Shown: one piece after another, positions 51,494-62,846 of the stretch
Layout of the letters: every line of letters starts with the position of its first letter
Numbering within the stretch: position 1 is the first letter of the stretch
Assembly (NCBI RefSeq): GCF_040958095.1
Contig: NC_091208.1
Coordinates: 3,511,627 to 3,575,626 of the forward strand
Reading direction: 5' to 3'
Length of the DNA stretch: 64,000 nucleotides
Origin: Procambarus clarkii
Lineage: Eukaryota > Arthropoda > Malacostraca > Decapoda > Cambaridae
Notes under the pieces: model-generated
What the model saw: only the letters and a program-made list of their open reading frames with translations
Told to the model about the DNA's origin: nothing
Databases searched by the model: none
Program-made: the position numbers and the translations under genes

Positions 51494-52102
51494 TATTTAA
51501 AAGCAATTCTGAAGCTAGAAAGTGTAGCATAGGCTCCTCGCACAATGTTCTTAATTTAATTAAATTAATGTGGTTCTCAGGTGACAGTTTTCTATCTAGA
51601 ACCACCCCTGGATCCCTTTCTTTGTCAGAATTCATTAAAGATTTCTCACATAATTTAAAGGTTGTGTAGGGTCTATGTTCTCCAATTCCACATTCCATAA
51701 CATGGCATTTATTCACATTAAATTCCATTTGCCAAGTGGTGCTCCATATACTTATTTTGTCCAGGTCTTCTTGAAGAGCATGACAATCATCTAGGTTTCT
51801 TATCTTCCCTATTATCTTAGCATCATCAGCAATCATGTTCATTCTGTATTCCATCTGGTAATTCTGTATTCCATCTGGTAAGTCGTTTATGTGGACAATG
51901 AACATACCGGTGCAAGAACTGAACCCGGCGGTACTCCACTTGTGACATTCCTCCAATGCGATACATTGCCTCTGATTACGGCCCTCATTTTTCTATCAGT
52001 TAGGAAATTTTTCATCCATGTTAGCTTACCTGTCACTCCTCCAATATTTTCCAGTTTCCAGAACAACCCAGAACAACATGTGGAACTCTGTCAAAAGCCT
52101 TT
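51494..52102 (-). mobile_element. LINE-C copy 3 fragment
   Basis: RT palm region with GVPQ-like sequence and FADDAK-like block decayed to MIADDAKIIGKIRN, plus a small duplication (two CAGAATTACCAGATGG blocks near 51850). Cut on the left by the Tigger-like end and on the right by the DIRS left end at about 52103. Confidence 0.8.
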
Positions 52103-52480
52103 TCCTGTGGGGCTCCCTGGAGCTTATCGGGCTAATGTATGTTATATTAGACCGGGACGTCAGACCTACCAGTGCCAGAACCTGGCCCCTTTAGAGAGGT
52201 TTCAGGGAGCAATGGCCCTGGAAAACCCCCTTGTGGCTGGGGTTTTCCTTATCTGACATCGACTGGGGTTAGGCACTCAGAAAGGTAGGCATAACAAAAC
52301 AAACCCCACATGGTAAAAAACCAAAACAGAAAACCGAACAGAGAGGTAGAAACTCCCTACAATCCCAAGGAAACGAGCAAACATCACACTTTATTGCCGC
52401 GCCGATCGTCCGCACAGCCCTCCCTGCCCCGAGAGAGGGAGGGGGGAGCCCCGGATCTCACAGCGCCGGCTGCCTAGCAT

Positions 52481-52755
52481 TTTTTTTTTCTTTTTATAGA
52501 TATATACAAGAGTTGTTACATTCTTGTACAGCCACTAGTACGCGTAGCGTTTCGGGCAGGTCCCTGGAATACGATCCCCACCGCGAAGAATCGTTGTTAC
52601 AACCAAGTACACATTTTACTGTTGCTTTAAACAGAGGCTATAGTTAAGGATTTGCGCCCAGTATATCCTCCCCGGCCAGGATACGAACCCATGACAAAGC
52701 GCTCGCGGAACGCCAGGCGAGTGTCTTACCACTACACCACGGAGACTGCATCACC
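52481..52755 (-). mobile_element. Second type of tRNA-derived SINE
   Basis: The minus-strand head has A box TGGTGTAGTGG (52739-52729) and B box GGTTCGTATCC (52689-52679). The body leads to a 29-base block at 52558-52530 (CCCGAAACGCTACGCGTA core) that is nearly identical to LINE-B at 28500-28531, and the element ends in an A-rich tail (T run on the plus strand at 52481-52490). It is unrelated to the array SINE in head and body. Confidence 0.82.
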
Positions 52756-53471
52756 ACGCATTAGTTCGTAAGATAATGTCAACCGGGACAGACGCTTCTC
52801 TGGCCTTAGTTTCCTAGGCGGTGTTTGCCTTTCGTGGCTTTCACTGCCGTGTGTTGTGTTGTGCGGTGGTCAGGTGTTCCTCATCAGTACCGGGGCTGCA
52901 TGCACTTAGGGGCTTCTTTCCCTAAGTGCCCAGTGAGTACTGCCCCTGCGTGACAGGGTTATCTTCCCTATGGCGTTCAGGAGCCATTCCCGTAGAGGTT
53001 CTTGCTGCTCGGCATTTGCCTCGCCCTTGGGGTCAGCTGGAGCTTGGGGCCCTTGTTTGGCCTTGGGTAGGGACTGGTATTGTGCTGGTTAGGGAGTCAA
53101 GGTGTTGTGCGACCTGCCACCTAAGCGGCGGCCGGTTCCTGTTGCCTCTGGAGACGGTGTACTTCTGCAGTGTTTTTCTTTTTTTATTTTAATTTGCCTG
53201 GTGGGGGTCTGCCTAGTGTGGCTATAGTTCCACTGGTAGTGTTTGGTGGCCCTCTGCTAGGCCTCCGTGACTGTACACGTCGCAGGGGTTTTCAGTGTTG
53301 TCCTCTACCCCCTTATTAGTTTTGGGTTTTAACCGGTTAGTAACACCTTGCCTGGGCTTCTCATAGTTGTTATCCTACGAGCCCTGGAAAACCCATTCGG
53401 GGCTCGGTGGACCATTGAATGTCTCCCTGGTTCCAACTCGTCTTGTGCGGGTTCGTTGGTTGTTGTACCCT

Positions 53472-53640
53472 GGTACCAAAGGATACCACCTGATCAACCA
53501 GGCTGTGACTCATACGTCAGGCTGCGAGCAGCCGCGTCCAACAGCCTGGTTGATCAGGCCAGCAACCAAGAGGCCTGGTCGACGACCGGGCCGTGGGGAC
53601 GCTAAGCCCCGGAAGCACCTCAAGGTAACCTCAAGGTAAG
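53472..53640. mobile_element. 169-bp palindrome-containing element with 7-bp target duplication
   Basis: GTACCCT flanks it at 53465-53471 and 53641-53647. Inside, CCTGATCAACCAGGCTGTG and CAACAGCCTGGTTGATCAGG form a long imperfect inverted repeat; the right end has AACCTCAAGGTAAG. It codes for nothing. The type resembles a short non-autonomous repeat common in decapods, from memory. Confidence 0.7.
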
Positions 53641-55085
53641 GTACCCTTGTCTCCGGGTGACAGTTGCCACTTTTACCTCCGTCATGTTGCCTGTTGGGTC
53701 ACTGACACCTTGACCCGGAGTCTTGCGAGAGGTATTCTCTGCTTTTTCTCCAGTACTCTCCTGATGTTATTACTGTTCAGAGTACAGGCGTCATCCATGT
53801 TGCAAGCTAGGTTAGATTGCTGCAACGCGCTAGGTTGGTTTCCCACTCGGATGCCCCGAGGCCGCCCTGTTTTGGTTAGGTGCTGTTCACCCCTCTCCCT
53901 CCTTGTTCCCAGCTCCAGACTGTCTGCGTGTTTCGGGGTCGGGGTGGGGTTTAGTTGGGGTCGAGACTCGGGCAGTTTTGGGGCTGCCCCATTCGGGTTG
54001 GGGACGGAGGTTTTCGAGTCTGTTCCTCCTGAAGGCTTCTGGGTCTTACCAGCGGCCCTTTCTTGCTGCCTTTCCCATGGACTCTTCCTTTTCTTTAAGG
54101 GCGGAGGGCGTGGAGGTCGGCTCTGCCCCGGGGCCTCTGTTGCTGGTTCCCGGGGCTGTGGGGGATGCCTGCTAGCAGTTCTGGAGCTGTTTGCCCCTGC
54201 CTGGGTTTTCTGCTTCTGGGTGGAGTTTTTCGTCCATCTAGTCTGCTTGCTTCCCACTTTTGCCGACGTGTTTTCATATCTTTTGTGTCGGTCACAGCCC
54301 CCTCCTGTTCTAGTGGGCCATTTTCTTTCTGCCAGTTTCCCAGCGTGGCCACCAGGACGGCGTGGCAGTTTGTTTACATGCACCTCGGTGTGCGAGCGAG
54401 CATCTTGGGTGAGTTTTTTCACCTCTTTCAGGGGTTTTATTATCCTGTTGTCATTTCTTTGTTTTTCTGGTGTTTTCTACCCGTCATCTGTTCCTCTGGG
54501 AACGTTTGGATGTTGGTTTTTACACCAGGTTTTCCATTTTATGTCTGTTTTGGGTCTGGGCTTCAGAGTTTGGGCTCACTGTCCCTGTCTGTTTATGCTT
54601 GCTCCCACACCTCATCCCATGGTTTTCGGTCTGTTTTGGCCGTTTTCGTGGGGGTTCTGTCTGGGGGCTGTGCTTTGCCTTTCTATGGTGTAGTTCCGCC
54701 GGCAAATGTTATGGTTTGGGCTCCCCGGGTTTGATTCTGGGTTCCTTTCGGTTCTTTGGTTTCGTTCCGGAGGTTTCTTCCTCTAAGGCCCCTTTGTGAG
54801 TTCAGGGGGCTTTGTTTCCTCGTGTGTGACCCAGTTCTGCCTTTTGGGGCTCCAGGGTCTTCCTGGCTTGCAGGCTGATCTTTTTGGGTCTTGGCACGTG
54901 TTGTGGTTGTGCCGGGGCTCTGGGTTTTGTTGTCAAGGTGGGCCTTTTGATGCAGTTTTGTGCATTCTTTGTGCCTTCTTCGCCTGGCTGGCGTAGTGCT
55001 CTCTGCCCACTAGTCAGCGGCTTGTATTTTTCTTTTCACGTGTATGTGTGTGTACACATGTGTACATGTACATGTGTACACTTGT

Positions 55086-55379
55086 GTGTAATTACCCAAG
55101 TGTAATTACAAGATGAGAGCTATGCTCATGGTGTCTCGTCTACCCAGCACTCTTTGTCATATAACGCTTTGAAGCTACTGATGGTTTTGGCCTCCACCAC
55201 CACCACCACCTAACTTGTCCCAACTGTCTACCACTCTGTTTACAAAAGAGAATTTTCCTATATTTTTCCGGCAGCTTTGTTTTGTTAATTTAAATCTATG
55301 ACCTCTTGTTCTTGAAGTCCCAGACCTCAGGAATTCTTCCCTATCAATTTTATCGATTCCTGTTACTATTTTGTACGTA
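55086..55379 (-). mobile_element. LINE-C 3' fragment (copy Y)
   Basis: The last 290 bases or so of LINE-C ending in CACTTGGGTAATTACAC, with a CCA/CCACCA expansion near 55195. Its truncated 5' end touches the 3' tail of the next LINE-C copy with no spacer. Confidence 0.85.
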
Positions 55380-55394
55380 ATTACCTAAGTGTAG

Positions 55395-56238
55395 TTACAG
55401 GATGAGAGCTACGCTCGTGGTGTCCCGTCTTCCCAACGCTCTGTCATATAACGCTTTGAAACTACTGACGGTTTTGGCCTCCATCACCTTCTCACCTAAC
55501 TTGTTCCAACCATCTACCACCCTGTTTAAAAAAGTGAATTTTCTTATATTTCTCCGGCATCTGTGTTTAGCTAGTTTAAATCTATGACCTCTTGTTCTTA
55601 AAGTTCCAGGTCTCGGTAAATCTTCCCTATCGATTTTATCAATTCCTGTTACTATTTTGTATGTAGTGATCATATCACCTCTTTTTCTTCTGTCTTCTAG
55701 TTTTGGCATATTTAATGCCTCTAACCTCTCCTCATAGCTCTTGCCCTTCTGTTCTGAGAGCTACTGCTGCATATTCTAGCTTTGGCCTAACAAAAGTCGT
55801 GAACAATTTCTTTAGTATATCGCCATCCATGTATTTAAAAGCAATTCTGAAGTTAGAAAGCGTTGCATAGGTTCCTCGCACAACTTTCTTTATGTGATCC
55901 TCAGGTGATAGTTTTCTATCTAGAACCACCCCTAGATCTCTTTCTTTATCAGAATTCTTTAAAAATTTCTCACATAATATATAGGTTGCATGGGGTCTAT
56001 GGTCTCCTATTCCACATTCCATAACATGGCATTTATTAACATTAAATTCCATTTGCCAAGTGGTGCTCCATATACTTATTTTGTCCAGGTCATCTTGAAG
56101 GGCATGACAATCATCTTAGTTTCTTATCCTTCGTATTATCTTAGCATCATCAGCAAACATGTTCATATAATTTTGTATACCAACTGGTAGATCATTTATG
56201 TAGACAATAAACATCACTGGTGCAAGAACTGAACCCTG
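55395..56238 (-). pseudogene. LINE-C copy X RT, palm to C-terminus
   Basis: Begins after the SINE with a GSVLAPVMF-like sequence and a decayed FADD-type site. Frames 56052-55732 (HVMECGIGDHRPH, LGVVLDRKLSPEDH) and 55709-55395 (LEDRRKRGDMITTYKIVTGI to DTTSVALIL stop) follow. A small deletion near 55735 joins RPKLEYAAVALR to the next block and removes about 80 bases relative to copy Z. Confidence 0.82.
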
Positions 56239-56528
56239 TTTACTAGTTGTGTTTTGCGGGGGTTGAGCTTTGCTCTTTCGGCTCGCCTCTCAACTGTTTA
56301 CTAACTACTTTTTTTTTTTTTTTTTTTTTTTCTCTCCCCACACCCCACACACACCCCCCAGGAAGCAGCCTGTGACAGCTGACTAACTCCCAGGTACCTA
56401 TTTACTGCTAGGTAACAGGAGCACTTAGGGTGAAAGAAACTTTGCCCATCTGTTTCTGCCTCGTGCGGGAATCGAACCCGCGCCACAGAATTACGAGTCC
56501 TGCGCGCTATCCACCAGGTTACGAGGCC
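56239..56528 (-). mobile_element. tRNA-derived SINE (array type) in LINE-C RT
   Basis: Complete SINE with tRNA-like head (acceptor at 56527-56521 complement) and LINE-A-like tail, plus a 22-base T run. It replaces eight bases of the GVPQGSV coding sequence instead of duplicating the target. Confidence 0.88.
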
Positions 56529-56771
56529 CCACTTGTGACATTTCTCCAGTCTGATACATTGCCTCTGATTACTGCCCTCATTTTTCTATCAGTAAGGAAA
56601 TTTTTCATCCATGTTAGCTTACCTGTCACCCCCTCCAATATTTTCCAGTTTCCAGAACAACCTCTTATGTGGAACCTTGTCGAAAGCTTTTTTTTAGGTC
56701 CAGATAGATGCAGTGAACGCAACCATCTCTTTCCTGTAAAATCTCTATGGCTTGATCATAGAAACTGAGTA
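56529..56771 (-). pseudogene. LINE-C copy X RT, fingers/palm segment
   Basis: Minus strand: FYDQAIEILQERDG, then CIYLDLKK and (in the frame 56722-56519) LTWMKNFLTDRKMRAVIRGN followed by VSDWRNVTSG, lying between the Tigger-like insert and the SINE. One frameshift occurs in the AAAAAAA run near 56690. Confidence 0.8.
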
Positions 56772-57859
56772 CAGTATCCACTCAATTTAACGGCCTATAT
56801 GGGGCCGTACCCTAGTCGTTATTTTCAGAGCTCCGTTATTTCTGAAGTTAAGTCAGGTCGGGTAATTTTTCAAGTAACATTCAGGTAGGATATATTTTAT
56901 ACTGTATAACTAAAATTAAATAAAGTTCATTGTGTAATTGCGTTCCAATTTAGTGCCACGCCGACGATTAAGCCAGCTGGTGGCTGCTGCATGGATGATG
57001 TGTGAACACGGTCTGATCAAGTCCAGATGGGTGGGGAAAAATTGGTTCATTCCTTTGTATTGCAAAATATTTCATGTATCAATCAGTGATTGTTAATATT
57101 TTCTCAATAAAATTTTAGAGATGTGTTTTGTTTTACCCTGAACAGTGCAGGTAATGTATTTTTAATGTTATGGCCAGGCCATAACAATGGCGATCGAGCC
57201 TTGTCACTGAGAGCTAGCCAAGACAAAATATTTTGAGCTCGCCTTTTCTCTGCTAATGATAGAATATACATTTGCAGAGATTAGTATGTAGGTTTTGTTG
57301 AAAAAAAAAACAATTAATATGCTGAAATACTATAATAAAATTGGTAAAATGACTTACTTTTAACCCTTAAATCGCATCATATGATGCTTTGACCGACTTG
57401 CAGTAAATTGCGCATCGCAACATGTGATGCTTTGGAGTACTACGCAAGATTTAAACGGCCCGCGGATAAACGGGGTTCATCACACCTTCATCAGGGCTCT
57501 TGTAAACAGACGCCATTTTAAAAAAAAATCGTGGGCCAAATTCCCGGGTGTTAGGGGCCTCAGTATTGAGTGAGCTACCAAGCCTGACGCACGCAGCATG
57601 AGCTAACAGCACTGCTGTTCAGCTTGTGACCACAGCATCGCCTAAAAATGCCATAATATACTTGTTCATGCTATTATGTAGCGATGATATTATTACAGCA
57701 GACCCCTGACTGTGATAAAACTGACCAGGGTTCTGATAATAGCAGGATTGTGGTGATATTTAGCGCTGTGCGTCATGGAGGGAGGAGTAATGCTGTGGGA
57801 GGGAGGATGGTGGCGATGTCTTCTGACTGTGTGTGGCCACCTTTTATTGACTGCACTTG

Positions 57860-58690
57860 CCATACCAGCTTAGTGGTTCGCTATGGTGAACACAAATGTA
57901 GATACTTATATATAACGTGTGTATAGAGGGTATAAACAGCAAGAGGAGTAGGTTGGGAGCCGCCATTTTGGTGAGGGCGGTGGCGTCGTCTGCACGATTT
58001 ATTATGTTGTTAACTGGTTACCACGATGGTCTTTGGGCACCATACCAGTTTACTTGGACAAGTATGGTGAATAAAATAGGTAGATATTTATATATAATGT
58101 GTGTATATAGCGTAATAACACCACAAACAGTATTGTTGGAGGAGAAATATTAGTGCGTTTGGCCTTGAGGGCGGCAGCCAACTGACTGTGTGAGGTCCTA
58201 CGTCTTTGTGCCTTTACTCACCATACAAACTTAGATGTACAGTTATGGTGAACAAAACATGTAAATACTTACATATAACGTCTGTATATAAAAGCAAAAA
58301 CAGTATGGTGGGTAGAGAATGGTGGCAAGTCAGGTGAGGTGAGGGAGGGAGGGAGGGAGTGGCAGCCAGTGGCGGGCTGCCACTGGCTGCCACTGCCACT
58401 CAGCATACCAACTTAGTGGTTCGTTATGGTGAACACGAATGTAGATACTTATATATAGCGTCTGTATATAGTGACTAAAAGCAAAAACAGTATTGTGGGA
58501 GGAGAATGTGGGTGAGTCAGGTGACTTGAGGGAGGGCGTGAGTGGTTGGCTGGTACACGGCGGTCACTCCTCGTTACTTTTTGACTCATAATAGCAACTT
58601 AGTGGTTCGTTATGGTGAACAAAACATGCAGATACTTATATATAACCTGTGTATATAGTGTAATAACCGACAAAGTATTTGTTCACTGTT
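57860..58690. repeat. About 185-bp satellite, five copies, with a palindromic core
   Basis: TATGGTGAA followed by AGATACTTATATATA-type sequence recurs near 57880, 58062, 58244, 58430 and 58610. One copy carries GGCAGCCAGTGGCGGGCTGCC and its inverse (58352-58396). A single related copy lies at 49600-49890 in reverse orientation. Confidence 0.82.
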
Positions 58691-59314
58691 TGATGAACAT
58701 AATTGAATCAACAATATGCACACCATATATTTGAGTACAGCAATGATTCACTCATTTATTATAATAAATATATCAAACTACACACTATTGAATAATATTA
58801 CAGCAAAAAAACTACAAAAAATCAATTGGAGATATTGAAATAATTAGGTAATTATCTCTTTGTGGCAACTCCGGCCTGACAGCTGGCCGATCAACAGACC
58901 GCCTGGGACGCACGCTGAGTCAGCGCCTGTTTTTTGACAAGATTTTTTTTTTTTTTATGCGCCTGTGGGTGTCAAATGGTATATAGCCATGCGCCATTTA
59001 AGGGTTAATGAAGCTGAAGATTACGGCATCCTCTGCAGCGCTGGTTTTATATTGTTCAGTACTGTATACAGGGTACATACAGTATGTACACTTATTTTCA
59101 GGCATTCACTTAACACAACAGCTAGCCTTACTACTATTTCACATGAGTTCTAATTCTAATTCATAATTGAAAATTATTTCTACTGTATATTTACACTGTA
59201 CAGTATCTTTTTGTCAAGGCTGAAATAATCATTAACACTTGCTGTACTCTATCAACACTTTTTACACTAATTTATATGTCTTTCAATCATATTTTACATC
59301 GTAAGTGGAGGCTA

Positions 59315-60183
59315 CACGACTTTTGATGGGAATTCAGCCTCAGCAGGTGCAACATGGCTTGCAGAACATTTGTTGCTGGCGGGTGCTTCATGACTTGTCG
59401 ATGGGAATTCAGCATCGGCGGGTGCAGCATATCTTGCAGAGCATTCGTTGCCGGTAGAGGCTGCACAACTTGTCGATGGGAATTCAGCATCGGCGGGTGC
59501 AGCACAGCTTGCAGAGCATTCGTTGCCGGCGGAGGCTGCACGACTTGTTGATGGGAATTCAGCATTGGCGGGTGCAGCATATCTTGCAGAGCATTCGTTG
59601 CCGGTAGAGGCTGCACAACTTGTCGATGGGAATTCAGCATCGGCGGGTGCAGCACAGCTTGCAGAGCATTCGTTGCCGGCGGAGGCTGCACGACTTGTTG
59701 ATGGGAATTCAGCATCGGCGGGTGCAGCATAGCTTGCAGAGCATTTGTTGCCGGCGGAGGCTGCACAACTTAGGATGGGAATTCAGCATCAGCGGGTGCA
59801 GCATAGCTTGCAGAGCATTCGTTGCCAGCGGAGGCTGCACGACTTGTTGATGGGAATTCAGCATCGGCGGGTGGAGCATAGCTTGCAGAGCATTTGTTGC
59901 CGGCGGAGGCTGCACAACTTAGGATGGGAATTCGGCATCGGCGGGTGCAGCATAGCTTGCAGAGCATTCGTTGCCGGCGGAGGCTGGACGACTTAGGATG
60001 GGAATTCAGCATCGGCGGGTGCAGCATAGCTTGCAGAGCATTCGTTTGCCGGCGGAGGCTGCACGACTTGTCGATGGGAATTCAGCATCGGCGGGTGCAG
60101 CATAGCTTGCAGAGCATTCGTTTGCCGGTGGAGGCTGCACAACTTGTCGATGGGAATTCAGCATCGGCGAGTGCAACATGGCT
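59315..60183 (-). repeat. 75-bp minisatellite encoding 25-residue repeats, 11-12 copies
   Basis: GATGGGAATTCAGC recurs at 59400, 59475, 59550 and 59625, an exact 75-base period. Because 75 is divisible by three, the minus strand stays open over six repeats (59766-59287): PPATNALQAMLHPPMLNSHQ followed by QVVQP. Later repeats have one- to three-base indels that break the frame. No start, signal or partner domain is visible, so coding is uncertain. Confidence 0.9.
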
Positions 60184-60474
60184 TTTTTTTTTGTTGTGTT
60201 TGCGGGGGTTGAGCTTTGCTCTTTCGGCCCGCCTCTCAACTGTCAATCAACTGTTTACTAACTTTTTTTTTTCCACACTAAACACACACACATATACACA
60301 CCCCAGGAAGCAGCCCATGACAGCTGACTAACTCCCAGGTACCTATTTACTGCTAGGTAAAAGGGGGCATTCAGGGTGAAAGAAACTTTGCCCATTTGTT
60401 TCTGCCTTGTGCGGGAATCGAGCCCGTACCACAGAATTACGAGTCCTGCACGCTATCCACCAGGCTACGAGGCC
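60184..60474 (-). mobile_element. tRNA-derived SINE (array type) in the 75-bp minisatellite
   Basis: Complete SINE flanked by GGCTT duplications (about 60179-60183 and 60523-60527). On its head side, two further partial copies of the first 20 bases of the tRNA-like head (CAGGCTACGAGGCCCC) follow at 60480-60520. Confidence 0.85.
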
Positions 60475-61084
60475 CCCCTCCATCAGGCTACGAGGCCCCC
60501 TCCACTAGGCTACGAGGCCCCCAGGCTTGTAGGGCACTCGTTGCCAGCGGATGCTGCATGACTTGTTGAATTCCCAGTGCGTGCTTTCACGAACCGTTGA
60601 AATCATGAATTTATCTATTTTTGTCTGAATCTGATTTTCTCTGGCTAATATTCTGAGACATTGCTCTCAGCCGCGCGAGTTCACAGTAAACAATGCGGTC
60701 ACATGGCCAGGCACAGTACATTCTAGGTCCATGGGAAAAAAAAATACCTATTGCCTATACTATAAAAGGCCTTAATAAGAAAACAAAGAATTTTGCTTAA
60801 TAACAATTGTTTTAAAATATTTTATTAATAATAATTTAGAATTTTCTTCATAAAACTGAATCATTTTAAAAGAAAGTTAAGATTTAATATACCACTCTGG
60901 ATGATCGACAACGGTGGCCTGGTCGCCATGTGAGGGGCTGCCGATGCCAAAACAAACCCAATACCGACCGTCGGTAATATTGACCACCAGACCGGTATAC
61001 GAGGCTCCAGATACTGATATCCCAAACCAGTCGTTATTACCGGCAGATCGGTATAAAAGAGGTCGTTAAATTGAGTGGATACTG

Positions 61085-62846
61085 TTAAATTTGATACACA
61101 GGATCTTCCAGATCGAAAACCATGCTGTCTGTCTGATATTATATCATTTCTACAGTTGTTCTACCCATTTAGTTTTAATTATTTTTTCCAATATTTTGAC
61201 TATTACACTTGTCAATGATACAGGTTTATAATTAAGGGGGTCTTCCCTGCTGCCACTTTTGTAGATTTGAACTATGTTAACCTGTTTCCACACGTCTGCT
61301 ACGACTCCTGTAAACAGGGATGCCTGAAAAATCAGGTGAAGTAGAATGCTGAGCTCAGGTGCACATTTTCTCAGAACCCATGGTGAAACTCCATCTGGAC
61401 CAACTGCTTTGTTCTTAGTTAGCTCCTTGAGCATTTTTTCCACTTCGTCTCTAGACACCTCTATGTGCTCTGTTGTTCTCTGGAATTCTTATTGTGTCTG
61501 GTTCCCTGAAGATTTCATTTTGTACAAACGCACTTTGGAACTTTTCGTTTAATGTTTCACACATTTCCTTTTCACTTTCCGTGAATCTATTTCCCATTTT
61601 CAACCTCTGAATATTATCCTTTACCTGCAATTTGTTGTTTATGAATTTATAGAATTGACTTGGTTCTGTTTTACATTTGTCTGCAATCCCTTTTTCAAAA
61701 TATCTTTCTGCTTCTAATCACTGCCGTGTAGTTGTTTCTCGCATCTTTGTATCGCTGGTATGTTTGGGGGTTTGGCCTCTTCCTGTATTGATTCCATTTT
61801 TGTGTCTTTTGGTCTCTGGCCCTCTTGCAATTTCTGTTGAACCAATCTTGTTTCCTAGTTCTGCATCTCTGTTTTGGTATAAATTTTTTTGTGCTTTTAT
61901 CATATATTTCACAAAAGTTGACATACATCTCATTCACTTCCTTGCCTAGCAACAAGTCTGTCCAATTATACTCACTAAAATTTTTCTAAGGTTGCCATAA
62001 TGTCCTCTCCTAAAGGCAGGTTTTTCAGTTGCATCAACCGTCTTACTTTCTTCCAGATTATAATGCATTGCATACTTTATTCCCAAAAAGACATGGTCAC
62101 TTTTACCCAAGGGAGGAAGGTACTGAATGTCAAATATTTCTTCCTCCTTCCTGGTAAATATCAAATCTAGCATGGAGGAAACGTCCCCTTCCCTCATCCT
62201 CGTAGCTTGTTTAACATGTTGATACAAGAATATTTCCAGGATGAGGTCTACAAATTTACAGGTACAAAAATCTTCTGTTTTAGCTTCATATGCTTCCCAG
62301 TCTATGGATTTCAAGTTGAAGTCGCAGACTATCAACAGTCGTGAACTATCGTTATCCGCTCTCACTATGATCTCTCTCATTATTGTTATAAGACCTTGTC
62401 GTTTACTATCTAGCTCCTCCTTTGACCATGTGTTGCTTGGCGGTGGACTATATGCATTTATGATCATTAGTTTATCATCCTCATGGCAGATCTCTAGTGC
62501 TATTATGTCAACTTCTTGTGGATTGGCAGTCATTATTTCATTCACCTTTAGGTGTTCTTTCACCAGCACAGCAACGCCACCGCCTTTCACTAATTTTTCT
62601 GTCCCGTCTCCAAATTGAGTAGCCCTATGGGAATATGACCTCATTTATAATAACATTTTCAAGTTTTGTCTCCGTGAGTGCAACAATGTCTGGTGTCTGC
62701 AGCTGTATTACATCACTTAACTCTAGTATCTTCGATCTTACTCCATCTATGTTGGTATATGCAATCTTCAGGAACTTGTTCCCCCTCTTCTTATTTTTCA
62801 CTCCCCCTCTCTCTAATGATTTTGTTGGTTTGTCTTTATGTACCAC
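61085..62846 (-). pseudogene. LINE-C ORF2 5' part: endonuclease, linker, RT start
   Basis: The endonuclease begins at 62846 (KIAYTNIDGVRSKI, ALTETKL with the catalytic Glu), shifts frame near 62640, and continues 62644-61946 (GGGVAVLV, IVCDFNLKSIDW in place of GDFN, KSDHVFLGIKY). A linker (61955-61695) and the RT start (61458-61085: NKAVGPDGVSPWVLRK, VQIYKSGSREDPLNYKPVSL) follow in other frames. The Cys in CDFN replaces the usual Gly. At least three frameshifts are present. Confidence 0.82.

Larger units (their letters stand above)
52103..55080 (+). mobile_element. Second DIRS-type element, left half
   Basis: 52103-52200 is the reverse complement of the DIRS right end at 43800-43965, as expected for DIRS inverted terminal repeats. 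The following CAAACCCCACATGG block also matches 43720-43740 in reverse. 52756-55080 is GC/T-rich with long but compositionally odd frames (for example 53647-54693, 348 codons, Phe/Leu/Gly-rich). These may be the decayed leader and gag, but I cannot show homology. No RT or recombinase follows before the LINE-C piece at 55086. Confidence 0.5.
56772..61084. mobile_element. 4.3-kb Tigger-like element loaded with satellites
   Basis: The termini CAGTATCCACTCAATTTAACG (left, 56772) and the same 20 bases read inward from 61084 are inverted repeats. The target is TA (56770-56771; TTAAATT on the right). It interrupts LINE-C copy X inside SNL-SFYDQA. I see no transposase frame. Contents: AT-rich sequence, tandem satellites at 57860-58690 and 59315-60183, and a SINE at 60184-60474. 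Spacers 56890-57680, 58700-59290 and 60560-61000 hold no gene. Confidence 0.78.

Noticed and set aside
53647..54693. 348-codon plus-strand frame and 246-codon minus-strand frame as a host gene
   Set aside because: Composition is strongly biased (Phe/Leu/Gly, and Arg/Pro/Lys on the other strand), no motif is recognisable, and the block sits in a DIRS left half. Treated as decayed element sequence.
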